This document shows, in pieces, positions 23,901-34,499 of a stretch of DNA of 64,000 bases (position 1 is its first letter; each line of letters opens with the position of its first letter). Made by a program: the position numbers and the translations under genes. Location: positions 195,793,501 through 195,857,500 of the forward strand of contig NC_092587.1 of the NCBI RefSeq assembly GCF_047663525.1. The letters run 5' to 3'. The stretch comes from Anas platyrhynchos (Eukaryota > Chordata > Aves > Anseriformes > Anatidae). The notes under the pieces were generated by a model that saw nothing but the letters and a program-made list of their open reading frames with translations, did not search any database and was not told the DNA's origin.

Positions 23901-24800
23901 TACTGGCGTCAGTTCAAGCACTCGGAGAAGGTGCGTGTTTCATAGCCAGACTGGCTTCACAGAGAGCCACGTGTGGTTTAAAAATGAAAATATTGTGACT
24001 CCTAAAAATGGCTGTATCTGTCAAACTGTTTTTAACAAGAGAAGAACAAGCCAGGTTAATTTAATTCATTAAATATCAATCTTATAAAAATACATCTTAG
24101 TGTACTGGAAATACCGATTCTTCTCTTTTTTATTTTGAGTGACTTCTCCATAAAAGTGAACTGACAGCTGTAATAGAACAGTGGATAAACTTGGGAGTAC
24201 AGAAGCAGTTAACTATGCCAATACTTCGGATCTGTGGATCAAAAAAGAGCTTATTCCATTCTTCATGGTGTTTTTCATCAATAAAAATGTCAGCGTATCT
24301 TCAGATATCTGAGTTAAATGCTTCCTGACAAGGGTTCAGTGCCTGCTAGCCTGTCTGGCATATGAACTGTTCCTTATTCTGTGCTCCTGTGTAGTGTTCA
24401 CAGGTGGTAGTAAACAAAACAAAATGTAACTCATGAAGAATTAGTACCATTAGGATACAGAAGTGGTTTTGTTGGGACTTCTGGGATGGAGGATTGCTTA
24501 AAGCAGGTGAGGCTAGCTCCTTATGTCCTAGGACATTGTCTGGTGTTGGCGTACTAGACAGGTTTCCTAAAAGGAACAGGAGTCTTGCAGCAGGGTACAG
24601 GGAGAAAGTACATGATTTCATGCCACATTACTAAAGGTTACAGGCGTTAGCATAAATGAATAAATGATGTTGCGTTACGAGGTAAATTAAATGTCTGATT
24701 TCATTTTTAACAGGTTCACGTAAATCTACTTCTAATGGAAGCTCGTATGCAAGCAGAACTTCTGTATGCCCTTCGTGCCATAACTCGTCACTTAACCTGA
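11889..24800 (+). CDS. SESN3: Sestrin-3, exons 2-10 (5'-partial gene, spliced span)
   Basis: Sestrins are cytosolic stress-induced proteins that bind GATOR2 and so restrain mTORC1; family members also bind leucine and have an alkylhydroperoxidase-like N-terminal fold. Nine exons at 11889-11954, 14963-15160, 15869-16051, 16427-16663, 18210-18357, 20525-20640, 23204-23394, 23786-23930 and 24714-24800 join in frame with AG/GT borders and give 456 residues ending in ITRHLT-stop. The product follows sestrin-3 (motifs [42 protein letters not shown]) more closely than sestrin-1 or -2 as I recall them. The CSYLINMH motif matches SESN2 Cys125/Tyr127/His132. TYNT, LRRA, DDYDYGE and YWRQFKHSE carry the SESN2 leucine-pocket and GATOR2-contact residues. 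The N-terminal ~27 codons (exon 1) are not in the window. The neighbour ENDOD1, convergent downstream, supports orthology. Confidence 0.97.
11955..14962 (+). other. SESN3: SESN3 intron 2
   Basis: A 3.0-kb AT-rich intron with a gtaagt donor and a tttttaag acceptor. I see no repeat or RNA gene that I can name. Confidence 0.85.
14963..15160 (+). CDS. SESN3: SESN3 coding exon 3
   Basis: The exon is 198 bases, 66 codons, phase 0/0, with donor gtatgt at 15161. It encodes [18 protein letters not shown] through RHYIAIM, the start of the N-terminal alkylhydroperoxidase-like domain. The run [16 protein letters not shown] is characteristic of sestrins. Confidence 0.97.
15565..15683 (+). mobile_element. 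CR1 LINE 3'-end fragment (sense)
   Basis: The segment in SESN3 intron 3 contains ctggacaaggctctgagcaa, cctgatctaagt, gatgaggttggaccagacg and gccttccaacctcaattaga. These are the successive landmarks of the terminal CR1 sequence in sense orientation. Confidence 0.82.
15869..16051 (+). CDS. SESN3: SESN3 coding exon 4
   Basis: The exon is 183 bases, 61 codons, phase 0/0, with acceptor ttttag and donor gtacct. It encodes [17 protein letters not shown] through TKEHIQ. Cys, Tyr and His of CSYLINMH correspond to the Cys125-Tyr127-His132 relay described for the SESN2 peroxidase-like site. Confidence 0.97.
16427..16663 (+). CDS. SESN3: SESN3 coding exon 5
   Basis: The exon is 237 bases, 79 codons, phase 0/0. 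The acceptor is tttcag and the donor is gttagt, so the GT is followed by a non-consensus T. It encodes [20 protein letters not shown] through [11 protein letters not shown]. The reading frame stays open for 31 codons past the donor, so the end is set by homology and by in-frame joining to the next exon. Confidence 0.95.
16664..18209 (+). other. SESN3: SESN3 intron 5
   Basis: A 1.5-kb AT-rich intron. Nothing in it is recognised. Confidence 0.85.
18210..18357 (+). CDS. SESN3: SESN3 coding exon 6
   Basis: The exon is 148 bases, starting phase 0 and ending after the first base of a codon; acceptor tttttgcag. It encodes [20 protein letters not shown] through [11 protein letters not shown], the charged, helical (coiled-coil-like) linker between the two sestrin subdomains. 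It is rich in Glu, Lys and Asp. The donor is gtattt after the G at 18357, placed so that the frame joins exon 7. Confidence 0.93.
18358..20524 (+). other. SESN3: SESN3 intron 6
   Basis: A 2.2-kb intron ending in a long polypyrimidine tract and ctacag. No repeat is recognised. A microexon of a multiple of 3 bases could hide here (see the finding on the shortened linker), but I did not find one. Confidence 0.75.
20525..20640 (+). CDS. SESN3: SESN3 coding exon 7
   Basis: The exon is 116 bases. It completes the codon split with exon 6 and ends phase 0 at donor gtagca. It encodes (G)[18 protein letters not shown] through [10 protein letters not shown]. The [13 protein letters not shown] run is typical of sestrin-3. 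Confidence 0.94.
20641..23203 (+). other. SESN3: SESN3 intron 7
   Basis: A 2.6-kb intron that includes a perfect 24-bp palindrome (21821-21844) and a CR1 3'-end fragment in antisense orientation (22346-22503). The rest is unremarkable. Confidence 0.85.
22346..22503 (-). mobile_element. CR1 LINE 3'-end fragment (antisense)
   Basis: It begins with the CR1 terminal octamer repeat in antisense (atcatagaatcacagaatgg) and continues with ggttggaagagaccataaag and ggtcatccagttccaccccc, up to gccttgagcacctccagggg. It lies in SESN3 intron 7. Confidence 0.93.
23204..23394 (+). CDS. SESN3: SESN3 coding exon 8
   Basis: The exon is 191 bases, beginning phase 0 and ending two bases into an Arg codon; acceptor ctgcag, donor gtacgg. 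It encodes [20 protein letters not shown] through NYVHCMYGI. By alignment, NLTYNT gives the SESN2-equivalent Thr374, Tyr375 and Thr377, and the first Arg of LRRA gives Arg390, all leucine-pocket residues in SESN2. Confidence 0.97.
23786..23930 (+). CDS. SESN3: SESN3 coding exon 9
   Basis: The exon is 145 bases, completing Arg and ending phase 0 at donor gtgcgt. It encodes [20 protein letters not shown] through [10 protein letters not shown]. The Asp-Asp pair corresponds to SESN2 Asp406/Asp407 (GATOR2 binding). Trp and Glu of WRQFKHSE correspond to Trp444 and Glu451 of the leucine pocket. Confidence 0.97.
24714..24800 (+). CDS. SESN3: SESN3 terminal coding exon 10
   Basis: The last 28 codons and a TGA stop, starting phase 0 after aacag. 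It encodes [20 protein letters not shown] and ends RAITRHLT, the expected sestrin C-terminus. The exon continues into the 3' UTR. Confidence 0.97.
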   Translation, partial: VHVNLLLMEARMQAELLYALRAITRHLT

Positions 24801-27800
24801 AGCAGTCACTGGGAGGGAGTAAAAGAATTTTTACCAAGTATGTAAAGACCTTTTGAAATAGATACACACCAGAAGCTGTTTGTGATGTAGCATCAGGTTA
24901 TTCAAATTCTCTAGTGTCAAAGTTTAGCCGTGTTTCTCGACGGCTGTAATGTGCAATGACGTGTTTTATTTTCTTGATGCTTAACATTACTAATGATAAC
25001 AAAAGTAACACTGAGGAGCACTACTCTGCATTGTTTCCGGTTGGATTTCTGCACAGTGGTCAGAATCCTAAAACTCTTTTTATGATATTCGATTCTAGCG
25101 CTTTGTTCTTTAAGCACCGGAGTGAAGTGCTTAGAGACTTCTTTTCCAAGCAATCATTTTTCAGATTAGTGGAGTCCACCAGAAGATCAGCTCTGCCTGT
25201 TCCGAGAACGTACCACCACGTCCTGGCTCTGACAGAGACACACACGCTGTGTTGCATTGAATTGCCCACTGGATTCTTCTGTGTCTCCTGGAGACTGCTT
25301 GCCAGTCACTGTCTTACTACAGCAATTGAAGGTGATGTGAAATGTGGATGCAAACATTGACCACACTTTAATGTGAAATTAATCGTGACAAATTCTACAG
25401 CATGCTACTGAAGTGCAAAATTCATCTGCTTTATCGTGCCTCTTCCCAAGAGAAGAGCCCTCACAAATTGCCATTTCCGCTACACTTACCGTGTCTCAAA
25501 CATGCATAATCCTGTTTTACTGACAGTCACCCTCAGTTGTCGTTACAATATCCATGCTCATCACATGTTGCAATTCGTTTAGTTGGCACCTATAAAGTTG
25601 ATACACAGGCTGACCAAAAATAGGGTTGTGGGTTTTTTTGCACTCTCTTCTTTCTCGATGTTTTAAGTAAGGAAAGTAAAGGCAGGCTAGCATATCTGTT
25701 CTTTCATATTGGATGTGTAGAAATTTATTTCCCATAACTTCTTCATAGCATGAAGTCTTAATATTCAAAGTTTAAACGTTTCTATGCATTAGTGTGGGTG
25801 AACAAAAGAAAAGTGCAATATTTAAAAAGAAAGCAAGCTTTTTTCCCTGTCATGTCACTGCTAAAGTGTCCTTTCTATATAGCCATAAAGAAATTTTAAA
25901 ACCAAATTTCTTTATTGTCTAAGGCCTAGCAGTTTTGTTTTAGTTTTTATGGCTTAAGACAACCTGATACTGAGATGCCAAAGCATCCCCAAAACAAAGC
26001 ATTCTTGGACAACTGGTAATATTGGGGAAGGGAAGAAATAAGCTGCCAAAAATGTCACACTTTTGTGCTGTTTTCTGTTGCTTTTGACTAATTTTAAGAG
26101 CACAAAATGTTGATATTTATAGCTTTATTTTGTATTGCATTTAATGAACCAGTGAAGTGCCTAAAGAGATGCTTAAACTTACCCAGTAGGATGCAAGTTG
26201 TCACTGCTTAAACTGTTGTCTGTTGGTTTGGACCTTTCGTAGTGCTTTGAGGAGGGTGACCTTTGTTTCTGTCACATATGTGCAGAAGTAACTGGATAGG
26301 TTTCTTTTTAATATTCCATTGGATTGTAGAAGATAATACAGGATTTTTTTCCACTGATGATTTCAGAATAGTTTTTGGAAAATGGTAATATTACCAGTCA
26401 TACTTTTAACACTTTCCATTGACAAAACCATGGACCACTATGCTTTCAAGTTAGTTTTCTTCCCTTTTCCTGATACTTTGCTGTGACTCCGCGTGTTGGA
26501 TTTTTCGCTTAATCTGTCTGTTCCAGATTGGAAAGCTAAATGATTGTACACTTCTCTGCACTTTCAGACTGCAGATTCTGCATGTGAAAAACCTTTGAGG
26601 AAAAATCAGTAAATTTTTTTATTTTAATTTAATGTAATGTTGGCTACTTGGAAAAGTACCCTCTGGACAGCATCAGACTGTCTTCTAGAGAGAGCACTGG
26701 GTAAAACATCAGATTTATTTATCTTCAATAGCTAACTGCAAAGATTTCTCAGAAGTGTTGAGACACTGATATGTATGAACTTAGATTGACTTTCTAAGTT
26801 GTTATAGTTCTTTTTCCTCCCTGTTGTAAATGTAGTGGCCGTACTGACTGGCTTTTGTGCATAAAACAGTTCTGCTGAGAGGACTTCTCATGCAATACCT
26901 TTGCTTTTTTTTTCGAGTGGTGGGAACCGTACAGTACTACTTTAAATTCCTTTGCTTTGAGAAGCCAAGTGGTTCTCAAGAAGCACAGTTGAGCTCTGGA
27001 AAGGAGGTGAAACTAGATTTGGGTAACTAATAGGACTGCTTAGTTTCCCTTCAGAAATGCAAAGACTCTTAGAGTAGCTTGAGTTTTATGTTTGGAAACA
27101 TGAGTGCCTTTACTTCTTTCCTTATGAAATATACTTGCCAGCTCAAATGCCTTCAGAGCAAAGTACATGAGCAGATTTGAAATATAGAAACCATAAATGG
27201 ATTGCTTCATAAAATTTGTTGTAAATCAGTAATTTTTTTTTAAGTGCCATATCAAGTCACATATGGCCTGCAGGACATTCCACCGTAGGAAATGTCATTG
27301 TGCAAGTAGTTTGCTATTACTTTTTTTTTCCTTTAATATTAAATGCAAACTTGAAACTTTTGGAGATATTTTCCATGTGGCATTTTTTTTTCAGAGTATT
27401 GCATTTACAGTGTAACGATTTATAGCCTAGTTTTTATACTCAAATTTATGATTTTTACTAGATGTTTGTTCAGAATAGGTCTTTCAAGTCATACAGCTAT
27501 ACCATATGCTTTATGCACGCTTTAGGCTCACACTGTGCCAAATTGTAACGTGCAAGTGTTCTTGGAATTTTTACATTTTTAAAGCACTCATGAATGTGAA
27601 TCTTCACCCTTGGATCATTAATATTATCCTGAAGAGTACCAGAATCATTGGAAGTGTAGATACGCTCCCTGTTTTCCTTTATTGGAATTGATATTTACCA
27701 GCATCAATGTTAGTCCACAAAATCCCAGCTGTGACCAACACACAAAGTGTGCAGTCTCCTGTCTACTGAGGAGAATGCTCATTAGGTACAAATTAACGAG

Positions 27801-30800
27801 CTAGCACAGGAAATGCTGTAAGTAGGGAACAGCTTTGAGCAGGGACAGCTTCTCATCACTGCAGAATCGCTGTAAAATGTGTGTTCTGGTAGCATATCTT
27901 CTTGCTGCATGAAAATCACTCTGTTTTTTTTGGTGATGAAGAGAAGTGGAAAAGATACCAGTTGGAGAAAGCATTTGCATTTCCCAGAATATGAGCCTGC
28001 AGCTGATCATCACAGGAGTGTCATCACGTTGGAACAGAAACCAGTTTAAACTAAGATAGAATCTGTACACAGAGCTACCAAAACTAGCGTTGAGGTAACC
28101 TATGAGAATTTCGGTAAGCTGTAGATGACTGAACTGAAACATACACACTTTGTCCCAAAAACTTGATTAAAATGAGAAGGATGTACTTTCAGCTTTAAGA
28201 ACTAGTAAATTGCCACATCAGCTCTTCCTATGCATTAAAGAAATCTTAAAGCACAGGAAAATCCGTGATTATAAACAATTATAAACCTGGTAGGTCTCTG
28301 TATAAATTTAGAGCAGATTAGAACAGAACAAAAAGGAAAATGTTTTGCTTCTCTCTTACTCGAGTGCAGAAGGTCAAAGCACCAGATTCTTCAATAGTAT
28401 TTTTGTTCGTAGCAATGCTGATAGATGCTTTCATGGGATTTGGGAAAAGCAGTTAGTTGCCTGAATTTCAATGGGAATTTAAGCAGCTAGGCATTCAGCA
28501 AAACCCTGCAAGGTGCCCACTTGCATTTTTGAGTCAGATTTTTAAAGATACTTAATCACCTAAATTCAATAGCATAAAAGCAGTTTCCATAGAGATTAAA
28601 GGAATAATATGTAGCAGATCCGTGTGATTTGAAGCGATTGTTAGTGAAATGGGTTGTTGGGGGGACTTAATATAGACTCAGAGAAATCTTTTCAAAAGGT
28701 TAAACTGTAAGCTGCTGCTCCTGCAGAACAGGTTCTCGGTGTTTCTCATGCATGTGTGTTTTCCATGCACATTAACATGCATTTCAGGCGCCTATTCCAG
28801 AGTTCGGGCTCCCTTTTAGAAGAGCTGGATTATTTAACCTCTGCTTGCAGAAAAGATTTATTGGGATTAGCAAGTGGATGGCTTGTGCCAGGACGCAAGT
28901 TTTGGCCAGACGGATATATTCCAAGTCTTCTTGATTAAAACTGATTTTTTTTTCAGATTTTTTCCTTAAGCATTCAGATCCTTCTCCCATAAATAAGAGG
29001 TGATGTTGCACAAAAAAAAAAAAAAAAAGGAGGGGGGAGAGTTCATACTAAATGAACTTTCCCAGAGCTGCTCTGAATATAAAGCTGCTAGAATTGGCGT
29101 GCCATTAACTATCATTCCAAGAGCTGGACAAAAATGTCAGTTTTCCCCATCTGAACTTCAGATTTATTCTCCCTAATGTCCCCGGCACGTATGATTGTCT
29201 AAAGAGATGCACCCACCAGCTTTTTCACATTAAATTGTAAATGAAGAAATTATAAATGAAGCTTTTTATCTCCAGTTGAGAACGAATTTGACATCTCATA
29301 CCTACTTCATGGATCATGGGTGCGGGAGATGAAAGCAGCACGAGGAAACTTGAGGGGCATCTTGAACAGTGTTAATTTATCTCTTAGAGCAAGTTTTCTT
29401 GCCACGCAGTCACACAGCTGCTCTCTAAACACACATCAGGCCTCTCTTGCAGGCATTTAGCCCTTCTGCTGCTCACTAGGGGCCAAAACTGTCATTTTCC
29501 AGCCCGCCACCCCACATCACACACTGCCTGTTGGTCCAGGACAGCCCCAGCAGTCTTGCAGAGGCAGCCCCTTCACCGTAACCTCCTAAAACAGTGCTAA
29601 GTTCCTAGACCACCATTCCTTCCTGAGCTCAGAGAACCTTTCTCCTGCTCAGAAACGCTTAATTCCAGCATTGGGTTCTTTCTGGGCAGGAAAATGCTAA
29701 ATCTGGTGTAAAGTTTGACACTTAGTACTTACTTAAAACATTTAGGTAGCATTTGCGAGTAGCGTGTCATGTTCCATCGCTGGAATTACAGTCCTAATCC
29801 AGTGGATCCACTAACAAAATGCTTTCGTTGGCAACACTCCCCTTGCTTGAGCCTTTTAGCTGTGCAGGCTTCTTACAGGGAATTGTAGCAGGGAATTTCG
29901 AGAGCCTCAAGTGCAGAGTGGGTGGGAGAAGGGCAGGAGCCCACAGGGTCATTTTTTTGGGGCTGCTCCTCGGCTTCCCCGTAGTCAGACAGCCTTCCGA
30001 ACAAATGGGTTTGGTTTTTCATGTATTCGAGGGATAACTCCAAAGGCAAACTTCGTGGTTGCTCGAGACATAGACACCTTGGGGTGTTCAGCAGAGCTTG
30101 TGGAAAGCAGGGATCTGAATTCTGTCCTTGCTCTCGGCCGCAGTTAGAGCCAGTATTTAAGATGCCGATGAATATACGGCAAGGGGGCAGCAGCTTGTGC
30201 TGTAAGCAGTAGCAGCAGAAGACAAGGGGCTGTCTCGAGGCCGGCTGGAGAAGCTGCACTGCTGTGTCCCAAAGGCCCTCGTGCACGCCTGCGCGTAGGG
30301 GAGGCGGTAGGGAACACCTGCCCCCAACATCTCCTCAAAGACAAAACCCCAAGCCGCTCTGGAAAGCTCCCCTTCTCCTTCTCCGGGGATGGAGGAAGGG
30401 AAGGGAGCCTTCCCCGTGCGGCTGTGTGCAGCGTGCTGCCATTGAGGCACGTTGTCTCCTCCACCAGCTCTTTGAAGGGGATTTTTGGGTTCCTCATTCA
30501 CCACTCCATGCTCATGCGGTGCCGCCAGCCACAACCCAGCCTTCCTTCTCCCTTCCCTCCCCGGCCACCCACCAGCACCCGAGGCAAAGAAATGTTCCTG
30601 TAGGGAAACAAAAAATAATCAGGCTGCAGCCCTCAGACTCTGCGGCCACTGATGGTTCACGACTATTGACCGGAACTGGATATAAACGGTAGCTTAAAAA
30701 ATCAATAAAAATATAGGAATTTTGTAAACTTGAAATCTCTCGGTTTTACCCTTTTGCTGGAAAGCTACGTAATGAATGTATACGCTTTATCTCTCTGACA

Positions 30801-31501
30801 TAACTGAAAATCAGACTGCCAACTTCTTGTTTTGTATTAGCCTTTTTTTTTTTTTTAAGGAAAAAAAAAGAAAAAAAAAGTTTGTGAGCAATATATGTAG
30901 CATGCTGTGAAACGTCTGTTTTGATCTTTATAGTTACTCTTTGATTCATCAGTATTAACACCAGTTCTTTTTTGTGTTCCCCTTGGTACTTTGTATGCAG
31001 TGTAATCAGAAGCTGTGATGGGCTCTGCAGTCCCGTGCTTTGTTACTGTAACTCCTTGATTTCTATGAAGCACCTGACTGGGGGCCACCGTGGGCAGGCA
31101 GTGCGGCCGTACACGACTGCCACTTTTCAATCTCTTGTACTATGTATAGTTTTAAGTAGAATAAGCTTTTTAACAGAATATTGATGCAGTTTATGATTCA
31201 CACAGGCTGCAAGCGTCTGGTGAGTGAGAGTCTTTGTATTTATAGTTGTTGGGTTTTTTTTTGTTTTATTTTTCCTTTTTTTTTTTTTTGGTTTTGTTTT
31301 TAATTCGTAAAGTAGCAAACTTGATAAACCTAGCCACTTTAAACCGCTCTTGCTGAACAGCCCCTGCTGTAGATGAAATACCACTGTAGGTACGGGGAGG
31401 AGGGCTGGCGGCACGGGCGGCCCTGACACGTCCACCTCCAGCCCGGGCCCTGGTGTGAAATGTTGTGACCTCCTCGGCTCCGTGTGGGCGTGCTGCCCTC
31501 C

Positions 31502-31520
31502 CACACACACACACACACAC
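31502..31520. repeat. (CA)n microsatellite
   Basis: Nine to ten uninterrupted CA units inside a GC-rich part of the presumed SESN3 3' UTR. Confidence 0.95.
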
Positions 31521-32459
31521 GGGTGTACACGCAGAGACACCAGCTTCACCCGAGCCTTGCCGTGAGGAGGGACAGGCTGTGGATGGTGGATGCGGTGTGT
31601 CAGCAGCCTGTGGCTTCCAGGCCTCCCTCCCGTACCCAAATCAGCCTGATTTGACGTCCACGAAGCCTGGCTCGTTTTTAGGCTTCTCCAAAGACGGTCG
31701 TGGGTCTGAGCCTCCTGTCGGGACGTGCCCACTGCCCCAGGCTTGCAGCTCTCACCCTCTGGAGAGGGAATAAATGGGACCACGGCCCGGTGCGGCCTGG
31801 CCACCGCCACCTTTGTCCCCTTTGCTGCAGGGGCATTTTGGGACGGAGGAGGAGGCACAGCTCCGATCCTGCTGCTCCCTCACACCGTCCCCTGCAGCTC
31901 TACTCGCTGCCAGGTGAGGGTGGCACAGGGACAGCTCGCCCGTGGTGTCCCTTGGGCCACCGCCTTGGGACAGCTCGCAGGGTCCGTGCTTTCGCAGGAG
32001 GTTTGCCTGCAGCAAGGCAGCTGCTAGGAGTTACCTGTGGGTGTCCACAGCAGCTTTCACCATTTTTTTTTTTTCTGTTGATGGTTGATTGGTATTTTTT
32101 TTTATTTTTTTAATTTTTTTTTGCAGAGAACAGACTGACCTAGTGGGATGGATCTTTTCATTTTGTGTGTGACTTTTTTTTCCTTTCCTAGTTTTTAAGT
32201 TACCCGACTTGAATTTATCTGAACAGATGCAGAAGGAACTTTTTTTTTTTTTTTTTGTGAGTTAAGAGACAAAAAAACGCATTTTTAAACAAAGGAATTG
32301 TGTATTAACATTTTAACAGCAATTCATAAATCTGCACTTTTTATGAGGTTTTGAAAAATCTATTTATAGGTACGGAACAATGGGGTTTGTTTAAAACTGT
32401 ATCGCATTTATACTTGCTGAAATTACTTTCATTGTTATCAGTAGGAATTTCATTGGTTA

Positions 32460-32465
32460 AATAAA
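32460..32465 (+). promoter_or_regulatory. SESN3: Candidate distal polyadenylation signal of SESN3
   Basis: A canonical AATAAA sits in an AT-rich context and is followed within 20-30 bases by a T/G-rich element (ttgtgttggg), which is what cleavage and polyadenylation need. Earlier AATAAA copies at 30704 and 31769 are alternatives. Confidence 0.55.
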
Positions 32466-32954
32466 ACTGATAAAACATGGCTTGTGTTGGGTCCATTATT
32501 TACCACGTGCAACTGTGTTTTGGGAAGAGCTCTGGTCCTGAAGCGTCCTTCTCATCTGTGCACTTGTGCTGGTCTTTAGTCCAGGTCTGTATTGCAAGCA
32601 CAGGTCCTGAAAAATCTTTGGCATTTGCTGAAGATGATGTCCTTTTAATATGTTGTTGTCAGTGATCAAGGCTGGGGCAATTGACAGTATTGTGGGTGCT
32701 GAGGGTGACAGCAATGCAGAGCTCACGCTGCAGCCGAATTACAGCACTATTTCACCCTCCCACCAGCCAAGTCCTGCCACGAACATGGGTACAGGCAGCT
32801 GAAGGGCCACCAAGGGGTTTTCCTGGGTGAGATGCTGATCGCCCTTTCAGAAAGACAAAACTGCTTAATGCAAGCTGTGGAGCTTTTTGTGTATCTCTGG
32901 TTTATCGCTGTGGGGTCTCCCTGCAGGTGTTCGAAACCTCCTGGACACGGTGCT

Positions 32955-33300
32955 GGGCATGGATCCACAGAGGGAGCCTCCTGTACTCCAGTTTGTGCCC
33001 ATAGCCTCCTGTCCTGGCACTGGGCACCACTGACAAGAGCCCGGCCCCATCCCCTGTGCTCCCTCCCTTCAGGTGTTCACAGACACTGCTGAGATCCCCC
33101 TGAGCCTCCTCTTCTCCATCCTGAGCAGCCCCAGCTCTCTCAGCCTCTCCTCGCAGCAGAGGTGCTCCAGGCCCTTTGTCACCTCGGTGGCCCTCTGCTG
33201 GGCGCTCACCAGTACGTCCAGGCCTCCCTTGTACTGGGAATGCCAGAACCAACACGGGACTCGAGGTGAGGCCTCACTGGTGCCGAGCAGAGGGGAAGCA
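32955..33300 (-). mobile_element. CR1 LINE fragment (antisense)
   Basis: The + strand reads cagtttgtgcccatagcctc, ctggcactgggcaccactga, ctcctcttctccatcctgag, ctctctcagcctctcctcgc and gtggccctctgctgggcgct. This is the reverse complement of the 3' end of the CR1 reverse-transcriptase ORF and UTR. The copy is old and broken. Confidence 0.88.
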
Positions 33301-33929
33301 TCACCTCGCCTGCCCTGCTGGCAGTTTGCAGCCAGGTCACATCCGTAAGATTGGATGGGCTCAATTTCAGCTTTTACTGGGGTTTCCTAGGCCTCCTCCC
33401 AGCACAGCCTTGGGTTCTTCGCTCCGAGGCACTGGGAGGAACTGGTGACCAGCCCCGGCCCCTTTGTAGGGCAGCTAATGGGCTGAGGTGCAGCCACCAG
33501 CCCGTGACTTGACTTCAAAATGCAACCCAAAGCAGCCCAACTGGAAGGCCAGGTGTGAGCACGCTCGTTTATTTATTCCCCCCAACAACTTTTAATTTGA
33601 TCGTGGCTGAGCAACCTGGTGAGGTGCTTGGAGAGCAGAGCGGGGGCCTTACAGACGCAAGGCAGGATTGGGGGTGTTATAAATGGCCTCATCCATCACC
33701 ATAACTAGCTCGTGTAAATACGCCTGGTTTTGTGCTTTTCAATGTATAAAATAAGAAAATCACAGGATATATGTATTTCCTGCATAGCTAAAAGCTGCAT
33801 GTGTGTGCTTTTTGTGCTCTGGCTTTCATCAGGCCTCCCGAGCAAAGCTTGGACATCCCTGACCTGCAGGAAGCTGCTGCTCCAAAAGGGAAAAAGCCCT
33901 CCGTCCCTTCCCGGCTGGGGTGGCGAGTA
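33301..33929. other. Intergenic spacer between SESN3 and ENDOD1
   Basis: About 0.6 kb of mixed composition between the CR1 fragment and the AAAAT array. I see no gene, named repeat or clear regulatory site. Confidence 0.6.
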
Positions 33930-34091
33930 GAAAATTAAAATAAAATAAAGTAAAGTAAAATAAAATAAAATAAAATATAAAATAAAATAATATAAAATAT
34001 AAAATAAAATAAAATAAAATAAAATAAAATAAAATAAAATAAAATAAAATAAAATAAAATAAAATAAAATAAAAAATATAAAATAAAAATA
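33930..34091. repeat. (AAAAT)n pentanucleotide array
   Basis: About 160 bases of AAAAT units. Two interrupted blocks (variants taaag, atataaa) flank a pure run of about twelve units. It lies in the spacer between the convergent SESN3 and ENDOD1 genes. Confidence 0.97.
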
Positions 34092-34499
34092 ATTTTAGCT
34101 GAAACTGAAGTGTTTTAGTAGTCATCGGGTTTTGATTTGACCATTTGTTCCCCAGTTTCTGTCGCAAGGAGTGACCCCGTAGAAAAGGGCCAGCTCCAGC
34201 CCTGGCCACCTGTGCCACGCTGTCCTCAGGGCCTGGTGCCTCTCATGACGCACCAAAACCTCCAGCAGAAGAGCTGGGCTGGGGACTTTACACTGTCTGA
34301 GCGCAGACGTGTAATTTGCCTTGCTACATGACCTGACTAATCTCTCGTGGCTCCTCGGCGACCTGGGAGCCTCCAGCAGAGGGTGAGCTCTGCGCTGAAT
34401 CACCTGGGGGAGCCCGATCCTCCTGCACCCCGCACGTCATGGGAAATGTGGTTGGGCTGCATCGCTCACCTCACAGAAGATTAAACTGCTCACACCTGC

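Larger units (their letters stand above)
24801..32485 (+). other. SESN3: SESN3 long 3' untranslated region (inferred extent)
   Basis: After the stop, about 7.7 kb contains no supported gene. The first 5 kb and the last 0.5 kb are AT-rich, with many T-runs and ATTTA-like words, as expected of a regulated vertebrate 3' UTR. AATAAA signals occur at 30704-30709, 31769-31774 and 32460-32465. The last is followed by a GT-rich stretch and is my choice of distal end. GC-rich blocks at about 29.9-30.6 and 31.4-32.0 kb, and a (CA)n at 31502-31520, interrupt it. The extent is inferred; shorter isoforms are possible. Confidence 0.55.

Noticed and set aside
31127..31858. 243-codon open frame on the - strand
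   Set aside because: It lies in GC-rich low-complexity sequence including the CA repeat and T-rich tracts (KKKKRKNKTKK, HPCVCVCVGG). No domain is recognisable, and it is antisense to the SESN3 3' UTR.
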